Shown: positions 42,798-52,413 of the stretch, in pieces
Numbering within the stretch: the stretch's first letter is position 1
Layout: every line of letters begins with the position of its first letter
Origin: Hellea sp965224755
Lineage (GTDB): Bacteria; Pseudomonadota; Alphaproteobacteria; Caulobacterales; Maricaulaceae
NCBI GenBank assembly: GCA_965224755.1
Contig: OZ245061.1
Location: forward strand, 992,001-1,056,000
DNA: 64,000 nucleotides
Direction: 5' to 3'
Program-made: the position numbers and the translations under genes
The notes under the pieces: model-generated
What the model saw: only the letters and a program-made list of their open reading frames with translations
Told to the model about the DNA's origin: nothing
Databases searched by the model: none

Positions 42798-43151
42798 ATG
42801 ACACCCGAGCTTCTCGAACGTGACTGGTTATCTCTGCGCTATTGGCTGCTGCGATGCGTCTTGCCGAGTAGCGCGGTTTTGTTGGTCGTTTTAGCCCTGT
42901 TTCGGCTTGTCACTGACAGGGCTTATTACCTCAACCATAATGCCGTCATTGTCGGATTTTTCGCGCTGTATTTCGTGCTGATACGCGGTAGGCATTTGGT
43001 CATGGTCCGGTCGCTGCATTTCGAGCTTAAGCGCAAATTCGGAGAGGCTTACCGCGACCGCCTCGCTTATATCCCTCAAGGCCAGATCAAACGCCGCAAT
43101 ATCGGCTTTACTCTGGCGCGGATAAAGCGCGAGCTTCTCGACAGCGATTAA
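42798..43151 (+). CDS. Small membrane protein, function unknown
   Basis: A 117-residue protein with two membrane helices (about 20-40 and 50-65) and a basic C-terminal cytoplasmic region (ELKRKFGEAYRDRLAYIPQG, then KRRNIGFTLARIKREL). No family is recognised. The arrangement suggests an inner-membrane protein with both termini inside. It lies between a palindromic repeat and ileS, with no obvious partner. An in-frame, codon-consistent sequence and plausible topology support it as real. Confidence 0.65.
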   Translation: MTPELLERDWLSLRYWLLRCVLPSSAVLLVVLALFRLVTDRAYYLNHNAVIVGFFALYFVLIRGRHLVMVRSLHFELKRKFGEAYRDRLAYIPQGQIKRRNIGFTLARIKRELLDSD

Positions 43152-43229
43152 AACGGGGCTTGGCGATTGGAACCGTCTATGTTACCCCGCTTCTATGTTG
43201 AACAGAGCCATAATTATACGAATTATAAA

Positions 43230-43253
43230 CCCGATAGGTTAAAACCTGTCGGG
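43230..43253 (+). repeat. Hairpin in the ileS leader
   Basis: CCCGATAGGTT and AACCTGTCGGG form an 11-bp stem with one G-U pair and a 2-nt loop 42 bp before the ileS ATG. There is no T-run, so it is not a simple terminator. It may stabilise or regulate the ileS message; no T-box features are visible. Confidence 0.5.
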
Positions 43254-43294
43254 AACGCTGGCCTGAAACTTCAACACATTCATTCGAGACTATA

Positions 43295-46285
43295 ATGACC
43301 GATATAAAACGCGATTACCGCGAGACTCTCTTCCTTCCTAAAACCGATTTCCCTATGCGGGCGGGCCTGCCAAAGAAAGAGCCGGAATGGCTGGCGCGCT
43401 GGACTAAAATTGGCCTTTATGAGCGCCTGCGCGAGCAGAGCGCGGAGAGGCCGGACTATATCCTGCATGACGGGCCGCCTTATGCTAATGGCCATATCCA
43501 TATCGGCACGGCAATGAATAAAATCCTCAAAGATATGGTCACCCGCGCCCACCAGATGATGGGCTTTAACGCCAATTATGTGCCGGGCTGGGATTGCCAC
43601 GGCCTGCCGATTGAGTGGAAAGTCGAAGAAGAGTTCCGCGCAAAGGGGCGCAGCAAAGACGATGTGCCGGGCGGAGAGTTTCGCACGCGCTGCCGCGAAT
43701 ATGCCGCCCATTGGCTCGATATTCAGCGCGAAGAATTTAAACGCCTTGGCGTGATAGGCGATTGGGATAACCCCTATAAGACGATGAATTTCGAGAGCGA
43801 AGCCATCATCTGCGGGGAGCTATTGAAGATTGCGGCGACAGGGCAATTATACCGAGGCTCAAAACCGATCATGTGGAGTCCGGTTGAGAGAACAGCACTG
43901 GCCGAGGCGGAAGTGGAATATGCTGACCGCAGAGCAACGCAGATTTATGTGAAATTTCCTGTTCAAAGTTATGATGGTACTCATCCTGCAATAGACTTTG
44001 ATGACAACCAAAACCCAGTACTTGATGATGACGTAGAATCAGGTTTGCTACATGGAGCATCCGTAGTTATCTGGACGACAACGCCATGGACAATTCCTGC
44101 TAATCGCGCGGTAAGTTACTCTCCGAAAATTTCTTATGGTCTTTATGAGGTTAAAGAAATGGAAGAAGCAGAGTTTAAGCCTTGGTCAAAGCCAGGAGAT
44201 AAACTCATTGTAGCGGATGACTTGTGGGAAACAGTTGCTAAAGCGGGGTTAATTCGTGAAGCCACTCGGATTGCTAATGTAACAAATTATACTTTGTCAC
44301 AAACAATTCTCGATCACCCACTCAAGACATTGGATGATGCAGAAGAAAAGTTTGACTTTACCGTACCTTTATTGGCTGGGCCGCATGTAACTGCGGACAC
44401 GGGTACTGGATTCGTGCATACAGCACCTAGTCACGGTGAAGATGATTATGGAGTATGGATGAATTATTCAGACTTACTTCAAGACCTCGGCATTAATCCA
44501 AAAGTGGATATGACTCTAGACGATGATGGTTGCTATACCGACGTTCTCCCCGCCCGCTTCCAAGGGCTCGATGTTATCCGCACTTCCGGCAAGAAACGCG
44601 GGCAGGACGGCAAGGCTAATCCCGAGACGATTAAGGCTTTGATGGAGTGCGGCAACCTCTTGGCGCGCGGGATCATGACTTTGCGCGATGCTCACTCATG
44701 GAGAAGTAAAGCCCCCGTCATTCGCCGCGCGACGCCGCAATGGTTTGTGTCTATGTCTAAAGATGGTCTGCGCGATAAAGCGCTGGCCGCCATCAAAGAC
44801 ACCACTTGGTATCCGGCGCGGGGCGAGAACCGCATCACAGCTATGGCCCAAGATAGGCCCGACTGGCTGATCTCGCGTCAGCGCAATTGGGGCGTGCCGA
44901 TTACCTTGATCGTGCATGAAGATGGGCGCTTGCACACAGATTTGCCCGAAGCGGAGGCGATTAACGCCCGCATCCTCGCGGCGGTAAAAGCCACAGGCGT
45001 TGATGGTTGGTTTGACACATCTATCGAAGACCTGATGGGCGATGTCAGCGCGAAGGGCTGGGAGAAAGTCACCGATATTCTCGACGTTTGGTTTGATAGC
45101 GGCTGCACTCATGCGTTCTGCCTCAAGCAAAGAGATGACCTAACCGACCGAGCAGATTTATACCTCGAAGGCAGCGACCAACATCGCGGTTGGTTCCAAA
45201 GCTCGCTACTTGAGAGCTGCGCAGTTTACGGCGAAGCGCCCTACAAAGCCGTGCTCACCCACGGGTTTGTTATGGCCGAGGATGGCCGCAAAATGAGCAA
45301 ATCGCTCGGCAATACCGTCGCGCCCGAAACCATCATTCGACAATATGGCGCGGAAATCCTGCGCCTCTGGGCGGCGAGTTCAGACTTTACCGAAGATCTG
45401 CGCATCGGCGACGAAATCGTCAAAACGGCGGCGGATGCTTACCGTAAACTGCGCAATACCCTGCGCTATATGGTCGGCGCGCTCGACGGATATGACCCGG
45501 CGGACGCCGTCGATTGCGCCGATATGCCGGCGCTGGAAAAATGGGTGCTGCACCGCCTCGCCGAACTCAGCGAGCAGGTCGAAAGCGCCTATAAAACCCA
45601 TGACTTCAAGCTGGTTTTTACCAAATTATTTAATTTCTGCACCAATGATCTCTCGGCCTTTTATTTCGATATCCGCAAAGACGCGCTCTATTGCGATCCG
45701 CTGGATAGCACCCGCCGCCGCGCCTGCCGCACTGTCATCAACGAGGTCTTTCTGCGCCTGACAACATGGCTCGCCCCGATCATGTGTTTCACCATGGAAG
45801 AAGTCTGGCAAGCGAGATTTCCGAGCGAAGATAAGTCCGTGCATATGGAGCTGTTCAGGGACGTGCCCGAGGAATGGCTGAGCGAAAAACTTGCCGGGCA
45901 GATGGAAAGACTTCGCGCCTTCCGCGCCGCCGCGTCCGAAACAATTGAGCCCTTGCGCAAAGAAGGCGCTATCAAATCGAGCCTCGAAGCCCATGTTAAA
46001 GCCCCTGCGGATGACGATCTTGTCGCGGCCCTAACGGCTCTGAATATCACCCGCAAAGAGACCTATGCCGACCCCTCAAATCCAAACGATACGCTTGCTG
46101 ATTATCTCATTGTAAGTGAGTGCTCACTCGTTAAAGGCGGCGATGGCGTAGACGTGCAAGATTTAAAAGCGGCTGATGGCTATAAGAAATGCGAACGCTC
46201 GTGGAAATATTTCAAAGGCGGCGGCGATATCACGCCAAGGGACATAGCCGCTGTTGCGGCCTTTGTTAAGGCCACAGAGGCTTGA
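43295..46285 (+). CDS. ileS: Isoleucyl-tRNA synthetase with a compositionally foreign editing domain
   Basis: Charges tRNA-Ile and removes mis-activated valine. The 996-residue type-1 enzyme has HIGH as HIHIG (67-71), KMSKS at about 666 in EDGRKMSKSLGN, and editing-site blocks VVIWTTTPWTIPANRAV and GTGFVHTAPSHGEDDYG. Between about 43870 and 44535 (residues about 192-413, the CP1 editing insertion) codon use becomes sharply AT-rich, then returns abruptly to the gene's normal GC-rich style. The reading frame and motifs stay intact, indicating gene conversion. The C-terminal zinc knuckle is degenerate: CERS occurs, the second CxxC is missing. Confidence 0.95.
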   Translation: MTDIKRDYRETLFLPKTDFPMRAGLPKKEPEWLARWTKIGLYERLREQSAERPDYILHDGPPYANGHIHIGTAMNKILKDMVTRAHQMMGFNANYVPGWDCHGLPIEWKVEEEFRAKGRSKDDVPGGEFRTRCREYAAHWLDIQREEFKRLGVIGDWDNPYKTMNFESEAIICGELLKIAATGQLYRGSKPIMWSPVERTALAEAEVEYADRRATQIYVKFPVQSYDGTHPAIDFDDNQNPVLDDDVESGLLHGASVVIWTTTPWTIPANRAVSYSPKISYGLYEVKEMEEAEFKPWSKPGDKLIVADDLWETVAKAGLIREATRIANVTNYTLSQTILDHPLKTLDDAEEKFDFTVPLLAGPHVTADTGTGFVHTAPSHGEDDYGVWMNYSDLLQDLGINPKVDMTLDDDGCYTDVLPARFQGLDVIRTSGKKRGQDGKANPETIKALMECGNLLARGIMTLRDAHSWRSKAPVIRRATPQWFVSMSKDGLRDKALAAIKDTTWYPARGENRITAMAQDRPDWLISRQRNWGVPITLIVHEDGRLHTDLPEAEAINARILAAVKATGVDGWFDTSIEDLMGDVSAKGWEKVTDILDVWFDSGCTHAFCLKQRDDLTDRADLYLEGSDQHRGWFQSSLLESCAVYGEAPYKAVLTHGFVMAEDGRKMSKSLGNTVAPETIIRQYGAEILRLWAASSDFTEDLRIGDEIVKTAADAYRKLRNTLRYMVGALDGYDPADAVDCADMPALEKWVLHRLAELSEQVESAYKTHDFKLVFTKLFNFCTNDLSAFYFDIRKDALYCDPLDSTRRRACRTVINEVFLRLTTWLAPIMCFTMEEVWQARFPSEDKSVHMELFRDVPEEWLSEKLAGQMERLRAFRAAASETIEPLRKEGAIKSSLEAHVKAPADDDLVAALTALNITRKETYADPSNPNDTLADYLIVSECSLVKGGDGVDVQDLKAADGYKKCERSWKYFKGGGDITPRDIAAVAAFVKATEA

Positions 46286-46288
46286 GGG

Positions 46289-48736
46289 CTAAGCGCTTAG
46301 GCGGGCCTCAACTACACGTCCTGTCCAGTGTTCGAGTTTTTCAAGGAGCGCCGATTGCTTGACCGGTTTGGTGAGGTAATCATCCATTCCGGCGTTTAGG
46401 CATTCATCACGGTCATTTTTCATTGCATGACCTGTTAAAGCGATAATGGGCGTGTGACTCAGGCCGTGGCCGCGTTCAAATGCGGTGATGGTTCGCGCCG
46501 CTTCATGCCCGTCCATCACCGGCATAGAGACATCCATCAGAATAACCGGGAAACGGCCGGGGGCTGTTTTAAACATTTCGACCGCTTCGAGGCCGTTATT
46601 AACAAAGACTGGCACAAAAGGCGTTTCGCCTAACATTAGGCGGATGACGTCCTGATTGAGCGGAAAGTCTTCGGCGACCAGAATTTCGGTTTTTTCGGAT
46701 ATCGGCACGGCAGGCTTAGCTATCGCGGTTTGAGCGGGTATTTCTTGCTGCGCGTCAAGTGTCAGGGTTCTGACGATTGTCTCAAAGAGCCGCTTCTCGC
46801 GAACAGGCTTAACCAAATAAGAGTCAATGCCTATCGTTGTGAGTTCTTGGCTGGATATCGGCTGATCACAAGAGGAGAGCATGATAATCGGCGTGCCGGA
46901 GAGGTCGGCATTCGCGGTTATCATAGCGGCTAGTTCCTGTCCGTTCATACCGGGCATGAGATAATCCAGCAGGATGAAGTCATAGGGATTGCCGCTGTCA
47001 TGCTCATTTTTGAGTTGCGTCAAGGCTTCAACGCCGTCTTTGACCGCCTCCGAGCGGATATCCCAACTTTTAAGCTGTTCCGAGAGGAGTGTGCGGTTAA
47101 TTGCAATGTCATCTACGATGAGTGCGCGTTTCCCGGCCAGAGTGGCGGTGTCAAAAACTCTGACTCTGGCGTTACTATCTATGGGTAGGGGAATGCGAAA
47201 GGCGAAGGTTGAACCTTCTCCGAGTTCGGAGCGCACGCTTATACGTCCATCCATCATCTCGACAATAGCTTTTGAAATCGACAATCCCAATCCCGTGCCG
47301 CCATAAACGCGGGTTGTGCTGCCATCGGCTTGAGTAAATTTTTGAAAGACTTTGGATATTTTTGCGGGTTCAATTCCGATACCTGTATCGGTCACGCTGA
47401 TGGAGATTACTGACATGCCGCTACGGGGAGGGCTGATCTCGACATCAATGATGATATGACCAGCTTCTGTGAATTTAATAGCGTTGCCGAGCAGGTTGGT
47501 AATAACTTGCCGTAGCCGGCCCGCATCACCGATAAATTGCCGTTCCAGGTTAGTCGGGTAATTGATGATGAGTTCCAGGTTTTTTTCTTGCGCTTTGGCT
47601 GCCAGCAAAGATGTGACATCCGTAATCGAGTTTTTCAAGTCGAGCGGCATAGGATCGATTTCAAAGGCGCCAGCCTCGATTTTAGAGAAGTCCAGAATAT
47701 CATTGATAATGGTCAGTAGCGCTGAGGCTGAATTATTGATGACATCGACAAATTCGCGCTGCCGGTCACCAATATTTGAATTGGCTAAAAGTTCAGCCAT
47801 GCCCAAAATACCGTTCATAGGCGTTCTGATTTCATGGCTCATATTGGCGAGAAATTCCGATTTGGCATGGGAGGCTGCAATAGCTTCATCTTTGGCGCGT
47901 TCCAGCTCTTGGGCTTGCCGCCTGTCGCGCGTGATATCTTTGACGAAAGCGCGAATTTTTACAGCTTTGCCATCCCTATCCCGAATAACTTCGCCGGTAG
48001 TGTGGCTCCACCGCTCATTACCTTTGAAGGAATTTGTGCGGCAAGCGACTTCAAATTTATTATTCGCGCTATTTAAAACTTTGAAGGCTTGCCGGAATAA
48101 GCGCCGATCTTCGGGATGGACAACTGCGATGATGCCTTGGTCTTTGATTTTGGCTTGATCTTCTTTAGAAAAATAACGCCTCAAAGACCCGCTAAGAAAA
48201 TAGGCTTTCGTTACAAAATCATAGGTCCAATAGCCGGAATTCCCGAGCGCTAAAGCCTTGTCAAGCATCTGGTCTTTTTCGACCAACTCACTGACATTAT
48301 CTGACATAGATACTGTGTAACCATTTGGCATAGCCTTGCGAACATGCCTGTGCGTAGATCCATCGCCCAATTTAACCAGCAATGGGATTGTGTCTTTATG
48401 GGCATGGGTGCGGTCGATTTGCTCGGCTTCGGTGAGTTTATTTTGCTCCAGAATTTCCGGTGTCATCATGCCATTGGCGAGCATAAGGTCATGCATATGT
48501 GATAAAGGGTCGCCGACTTTTAGCTCTGTTTCGTCAATTGCGAGTTGGCTGTAAACACTTTTACTGATGAATTGATAATTCATGTCCTCGTCAAGAATAC
48601 TGACGGTGACATCGAGCGCGTCGCAGAGCATACGCAAAAAATCGGAACCATGGTTCTCGGCGATCTGGCTTTTGTAAGGGTCGCTATTGATCTCAAGATC
48701 AATTTTCCCGTTGGGTTCTGTAGAATTCTGCGTCAC
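46289..48736 (-). CDS. Hybrid sensor histidine kinase with two receiver domains
   Basis: An 815-residue soluble kinase, no membrane segment. PAS-like regions occupy about 30-270 (a PAS/PAC end is visible in IRAFVKDITRDRRQAQELERA). The H-box is FLANMSHEIRTPMNGILGMA; N, G1 and G2 boxes are QVITNLLGNAIKFT, DTGIGIEP and GTGLGLSIS. Two receivers follow: RALIVDDIAINRTLL with Asp in FILLDYLMPGMNG, and EILVAEDFPLNQDV with Asp in VILMDVSMPVMDG. No Hpt is present, so a separate phosphotransferase is needed. It is convergent with ileS with only 3 bp between stops. Confidence 0.93.
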   Translation of the reverse strand: MTQNSTEPNGKIDLEINSDPYKSQIAENHGSDFLRMLCDALDVTVSILDEDMNYQFISKSVYSQLAIDETELKVGDPLSHMHDLMLANGMMTPEILEQNKLTEAEQIDRTHAHKDTIPLLVKLGDGSTHRHVRKAMPNGYTVSMSDNVSELVEKDQMLDKALALGNSGYWTYDFVTKAYFLSGSLRRYFSKEDQAKIKDQGIIAVVHPEDRRLFRQAFKVLNSANNKFEVACRTNSFKGNERWSHTTGEVIRDRDGKAVKIRAFVKDITRDRRQAQELERAKDEAIAASHAKSEFLANMSHEIRTPMNGILGMAELLANSNIGDRQREFVDVINNSASALLTIINDILDFSKIEAGAFEIDPMPLDLKNSITDVTSLLAAKAQEKNLELIINYPTNLERQFIGDAGRLRQVITNLLGNAIKFTEAGHIIIDVEISPPRSGMSVISISVTDTGIGIEPAKISKVFQKFTQADGSTTRVYGGTGLGLSISKAIVEMMDGRISVRSELGEGSTFAFRIPLPIDSNARVRVFDTATLAGKRALIVDDIAINRTLLSEQLKSWDIRSEAVKDGVEALTQLKNEHDSGNPYDFILLDYLMPGMNGQELAAMITANADLSGTPIIMLSSCDQPISSQELTTIGIDSYLVKPVREKRLFETIVRTLTLDAQQEIPAQTAIAKPAVPISEKTEILVAEDFPLNQDVIRLMLGETPFVPVFVNNGLEAVEMFKTAPGRFPVILMDVSMPVMDGHEAARTITAFERGHGLSHTPIIALTGHAMKNDRDECLNAGMDDYLTKPVKQSALLEKLEHWTGRVVEARLSA

Positions 48737-48816
48737 CGAATAATCCCCAGCTTGTTATTTCGTTGCCTGACAATTCCCACGCGAACCAGATAGCCGAAAT
48801 TGGATTAACAAACTGA

Positions 48817-48853
48817 CAAAAAAGCCGGGCACACGGTAAAACCGGGCCCGGCT
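48817..48853 (-). terminator. Rho-independent terminator after the LysR gene
   Basis: On the minus strand AGCCGGGC and GCCCGGCT form an 8-bp GC-rich stem over a 15-nt loop, followed by TTTTTT. It lies 166 bp past the stop of the LysR gene and would end the greA-ELM1-trxB-lysR transcript. The remaining sequence up to 49018 shows no gene. Confidence 0.85.
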
Positions 48854-49018
48854 GAAGTCTTCGCAAAACATTCGGGGAGGAATAGTTCGCGGTATCAAAA
48901 GACAGAAACAATAAGGGGAGGACGTTGCTGTCTTGTGAACTCTAAATAGGAAATTATTTTTAGAACAGAACAGATACATCCGCAGAGGTACTATGCAATT
49001 ATGCATAGCATGGCGTGG

Positions 49019-49921
49019 CTAGCTACTGCTTTCCCAGTTTTTGGTCACGCGAACGAGAAATTCGCGAAAAACCTTGGCTTTGACCGAGCCGCGGAGTTCT
49101 GTGGGATAGACAAAAAACACATCAAACGCTTCGCCTTTGACATGGGGCAACACGCGGACGAGGCGGCGGGAGAGGGCTGTCATATAATCGGGAATGCCGG
49201 CTAGGCCGATGCCCGCTTCGGCCGCGCGCATAATGCCGTGGAGATTATTGACGCAGAGCACGGGCGTTCTGGCGGGCCCTTCGCGGCCTTCGGTCAGCAC
49301 CCAATTGGCGCTATGCAGGCGTCCGGGAACCAAATCGCCAAAGGCAATGATGCGGTGATTATCCAAATCTTGCGCCGATGTCGGCGCGCCATATTTCGCC
49401 AAATAAGCGTGGGAAGCATAAAGGCTTTGCGAGATCGAGCCGAGTTTGCGCTCTATGACGTCGCCTTGTGTTGACGGCCAAGGACGGAGCGCGCAATCCA
49501 CGTCAAAGACAGAGAGATCATGTTCCTCGTCTTCCAAAATCAACTGCACGTCAATCTCGGGATAGGCCTCGATGAATTCCGGGAGCACTGAGGTTAGCCA
49601 ATTCGCGCCGAGGGAAATCGGGGACGACACCCTGAGTGTGCCTTGCGGCTTGTTGCGGCTGTCAATGACGGTGGCTTGGGCGAGGGCGACCTTATGCGCC
49701 ATTTCGTGGGCGGTGCGGTAGAGGATGCGGCCTTGCTCGGTCAGGGTTAATCCGCGCGCATGGCGGTGAAATAGCGGCGTGTTGAGGCTCTCTTCCAGCG
49801 CCGTGATTTGGCGCGACACAGCAGATTGGGAAATCTTCAAAAGCTCAGCGGCAGCCGTCAAAGAGCCTGTCTCTGCGGCGGCGTGAAAGGTCTTCAGCTT
49901 ATCCCAATCCAGTGTATCCAT
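49019..49921 (-). CDS. LysR-family transcriptional regulator
   Basis: A 300-residue LTTR. The winged helix-turn-helix is WDKLKTFHAAAETGSLTAAA then LLKISQSAVSRQITALEESL, with LFHRHARGLTLTEQGR; the rest is a type-2 periplasmic-binding effector domain (SSPISLGANWLTSVLPEFI). It lies 10 bp after trxB, an arrangement seen in other alphaproteobacteria, and so probably shares that message. Target genes cannot be inferred. The start at 49921 gives a normal N terminus (MDTLDWDKLK). Confidence 0.92.
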   Translation of the reverse strand: MDTLDWDKLKTFHAAAETGSLTAAAELLKISQSAVSRQITALEESLNTPLFHRHARGLTLTEQGRILYRTAHEMAHKVALAQATVIDSRNKPQGTLRVSSPISLGANWLTSVLPEFIEAYPEIDVQLILEDEEHDLSVFDVDCALRPWPSTQGDVIERKLGSISQSLYASHAYLAKYGAPTSAQDLDNHRIIAFGDLVPGRLHSANWVLTEGREGPARTPVLCVNNLHGIMRAAEAGIGLAGIPDYMTALSRRLVRVLPHVKGEAFDVFFVYPTELRGSVKAKVFREFLVRVTKNWESSS

Positions 49922-49931
49922 TATTCTTTAT

Positions 49932-50894
49932 TTACTCCGCAGCTTGCGCGGCGGCCTCCTGTTCAGCGAGAAACTTTTCAGCTTCGAGTGCGCCCATACA
50001 GCCGAGGCCCGCCGCAGTAACCGCTTGGCGGTAAATTTCGTCCGAGACATCGCCCGCCGCAAAAACGCCGGAGATGTTAGTCGCTGTGCTGCCGGGCACG
50101 GTGTCGATATAGCCGCCATCGTTCATTTTGACATGGCCTTTAAAGACTTCGGTGGCGGGCTTATGGCCGATAGCGATGAAAACACCGTGGGTTTCGCGGT
50201 CATAGACTTCGTCAGTTTTGACATTTTTCAAGCGAACGCCGGTGACGCCGAGCGGGTCTTCGTCGCCGAGAATTTCAACCAAAGTCGTATCCCAGAGGAT
50301 TTCGACTTTCTCATTGGCGAAAAGCCGGTTTTGCAAAATCTTCTCGGCGCGCAGGCTGTCGCGGCGGTGGACGAGGGTGACGCGCGAGGCGAATTTGGTC
50401 AGAAATAAAGCTTCCTCAACAGCGGTATTGCCGCCGCCGACAACGACGACCTCTTTGCCGCGATAGAAAAACCCGTCGCAAGTGGCGCAAGCCGAGACGC
50501 CAAAGCCTTGGAATTTATCCTCGCTCGGCAAGCCAATCCATTTGGCCTGCGCCCCTGTCGCAATGACAACGGCGTCGGAGGTGTAGACCGTGCCGCTATC
50601 GCCGATCATTTTGAACGGCCGCACGGTGAAATCGACATCAATGATGGTGTCTTCATAAAAGCTCGTGCCGAATTTCAGCGCGTGTTCCTTAAATTTTTCC
50701 ATTAGCTCCGGGCCCTGAATTTCGGGAAAGCCGGGATAGTTCTCAACTTCGGTGGTAATCGTCAATTGCCCGCCGGGTTGCAGGCCGGCGACAATGCCGG
50801 GCTCCAGCATAGCGCGGGCGGCATAAACGGCGGCGGTATAACCCGCAGGGCCGGAGCCGATAATAAAGACTTTATGGTGGATGTTCTTAGTCAT
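49932..50894 (-). CDS. trxB: Thioredoxin reductase
   Basis: NADPH-dependent flavoprotein that keeps thioredoxin reduced. The 320-residue low-molecular-weight type shows FAD fold IIGSGPAGYTAAVYAARA, redox centre SACATCDGFFYRG, NADPH fold EVVVVGGGNTAVEEALFL with the HRRDSLRAEKIL Arg motif, and the FAD end GVFAAGDVSDEIYRQAVTAA. The C terminus is Ala/Glu-rich. It lies 77 bp downstream of the ELM1 gene and 10 bp before lysR. Confidence 0.96.
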   Translation of the reverse strand: MTKNIHHKVFIIGSGPAGYTAAVYAARAMLEPGIVAGLQPGGQLTITTEVENYPGFPEIQGPELMEKFKEHALKFGTSFYEDTIIDVDFTVRPFKMIGDSGTVYTSDAVVIATGAQAKWIGLPSEDKFQGFGVSACATCDGFFYRGKEVVVVGGGNTAVEEALFLTKFASRVTLVHRRDSLRAEKILQNRLFANEKVEILWDTTLVEILGDEDPLGVTGVRLKNVKTDEVYDRETHGVFIAIGHKPATEVFKGHVKMNDGGYIDTVPGSTATNISGVFAAGDVSDEIYRQAVTAAGLGCMGALEAEKFLAEQEAAAQAAE

Positions 50895-50971
50895 AATTTC
50901 TCTCGTAAATCTACCTGCTAGACATAGGCAGAGCCTTATAGATTCGCAAGATAGCGGCGGCTTGAAAGTTG

Positions 50972-51940
50972 TTAGTTGATCACCGCCGTGCGGGCGTCAA
51001 AATGGGCCCAGAGCCGTTCGGCTATGCGGGCGGTCTCGTTTAGGGGTTCGTAATCGGCTGCTTTCAGGTCGCCCGTAAATGCGCTGAGGCTGCAACGCTT
51101 AGCCAACCGCTCATAAAGCTGCTCGAATTTTCCGGCTTTGCCTTGCATGGGAAGGGTGAAGACAGGCTTGCCCGTGCTGGCGGCTTCGGTGAGCATATTG
51201 GTGCTGTCTTCGGTGACGAGGATAATATCCGCGCCGCCGAGAAAGGCGAAATAGGGGTTGGGGCCATTGCCTGTATGGGCCCAGACAGAGTCCAGACGTT
51301 TGTAATCTTCAACCGCCCAGTCGGGCGTGCGGCGTGATGTGGTGATGAGCAGGCTATAGCCCTTGGAGAGGAGCGTCTGCGCGGCCTCCATATGCTGTTT
51401 ATGTTCCGCCTTACCCAGTTTATGCGTCTTGGAATCCCCGCCGATCAACAGGGCGGCGCGCGGCATGGGGAGTTTGGCGAGGCTCTCCGCAAAGCTCAGC
51501 GTTTCGCCGGAAAGCTGCGCCTCAGTTACGCGGTTGGGCGAGCCGATCATGGGCTCGACATTGGGGCCGGACAGAGTGTCATGTTCCGGCGCGACGACAA
51601 GGTCAAAACGGGATGTATCCATGCGCGGGTCTTGGACATAAACCGTAAAAATATCGGGCGCGGCTCTTTTAAGGGCCAATAACGGCGCTATGGCCTGCCG
51701 CCCGCAGCCAATCGCGATGTCGGGCAGGGGGCCGTTCATGGCGTAATCCGCCGGCTTGTTTTTCAGGGCAAATTGCAATGTTGGGCTGGCGGCTTTGAAG
51801 GCTGTGCCGTTGTCAATTTTATGAGGGGTAATGTCGATAGGGCGCAAACGCCCCGCAGCTTCGGCTAGGCCCAAAGCCTGATTTTCAATGCCGCGCCGCC
51901 CGTCGCTAATAACCAAACAAGTGAGAGGCCCGCCGCTCAT
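50972..51940 (-). CDS. ELM1 (mitochondrial fission) family protein
   Basis: A 322-residue protein of the ELM1/DUF1022 family. Conserved blocks include LVISDGRRGIENQALGLAEA, IAIGCGRQAIAPLLALKRA, YVQDPRMDTSRFDLVVAPEHD, LLIGGDSKTHK and ILVTEDSTNMLTEAASTGKP. The fold resembles GT-B glycosyltransferases. Plant ELM1 recruits a dynamin to mitochondria; the bacterial role is unknown. Its ATG overlaps the greA stop by one base (TAATG), so it is translationally coupled to greA. Confidence 0.9.
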   Translation of the reverse strand: MSGGPLTCLVISDGRRGIENQALGLAEAAGRLRPIDITPHKIDNGTAFKAASPTLQFALKNKPADYAMNGPLPDIAIGCGRQAIAPLLALKRAAPDIFTVYVQDPRMDTSRFDLVVAPEHDTLSGPNVEPMIGSPNRVTEAQLSGETLSFAESLAKLPMPRAALLIGGDSKTHKLGKAEHKQHMEAAQTLLSKGYSLLITTSRRTPDWAVEDYKRLDSVWAHTGNGPNPYFAFLGGADIILVTEDSTNMLTEAASTGKPVFTLPMQGKAGKFEQLYERLAKRCSLSAFTGDLKAADYEPLNETARIAERLWAHFDARTAVIN

Positions 51941-52413
51941 TATTTATAGCTGACTTCCAGAATTTCATACCCCTTGGAACCGCCGGGCGCGATGACTTCA
52001 AAGACATCGCCGACTTCTTTGGAAATCATGGCACGGGCGATGGGGGAGGTAATCGAGACCTTACCGTCTTTGACGCTGGCTTCATCTTCGCCGACGATCT
52101 GGTAGGTGCTTTCTTCGTCCGTGTCTTCATTAACGATTTTGACAACCGCGCCGAATTTGACGGTTTCGCCATCCATTTTGCTGGTATCTATGACTTGCGC
52201 GAGGGAAAGCTTGCTCTCAAGCTCCTGGACGCGGCCTTCGATAAAGCCCTGCTTTTCTTTGGCGGCGTGATATTCTGCGTTCTCGGAGAGGTCGCCATGT
52301 TCACGCGCAACAGAGATCGCATTGATAATATAAGGCCGCTCTACGGACTTCAGATTTTTCAATTCGGCTTCCAGCGCGGCATGGCCGCCAACCGTCATCG
52401 GGTATTTTTGCAT
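51940..52413 (-). CDS. greA: Transcription elongation factor GreA
   Basis: Rescues arrested RNA polymerase by stimulating transcript cleavage. The 157-residue length is standard. The N-terminal antiparallel coiled coil (about 1-75) has LENLKSVERPYI-like helices and the tip acidic residues in REHGDLSENAEYHAAKEKQG (D and E that reach the active site); the C-terminal FKBP-like domain includes SPIARAMISKEVGDVFEVIA. It leads a probable operon with the ELM1 gene, trxB and lysR. Confidence 0.96.
   Translation of the reverse strand: MQKYPMTVGGHAALEAELKNLKSVERPYIINAISVAREHGDLSENAEYHAAKEKQGFIEGRVQELESKLSLAQVIDTSKMDGETVKFGAVVKIVNEDTDEESTYQIVGEDEASVKDGKVSITSPIARAMISKEVGDVFEVIAPGGSKGYEILEVSYK

Noticed and set aside
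43230..43253. T-box riboswitch for ileS
   Set aside because: Only one short hairpin is present; there is no specifier loop, T-box sequence or terminator/antiterminator pair.
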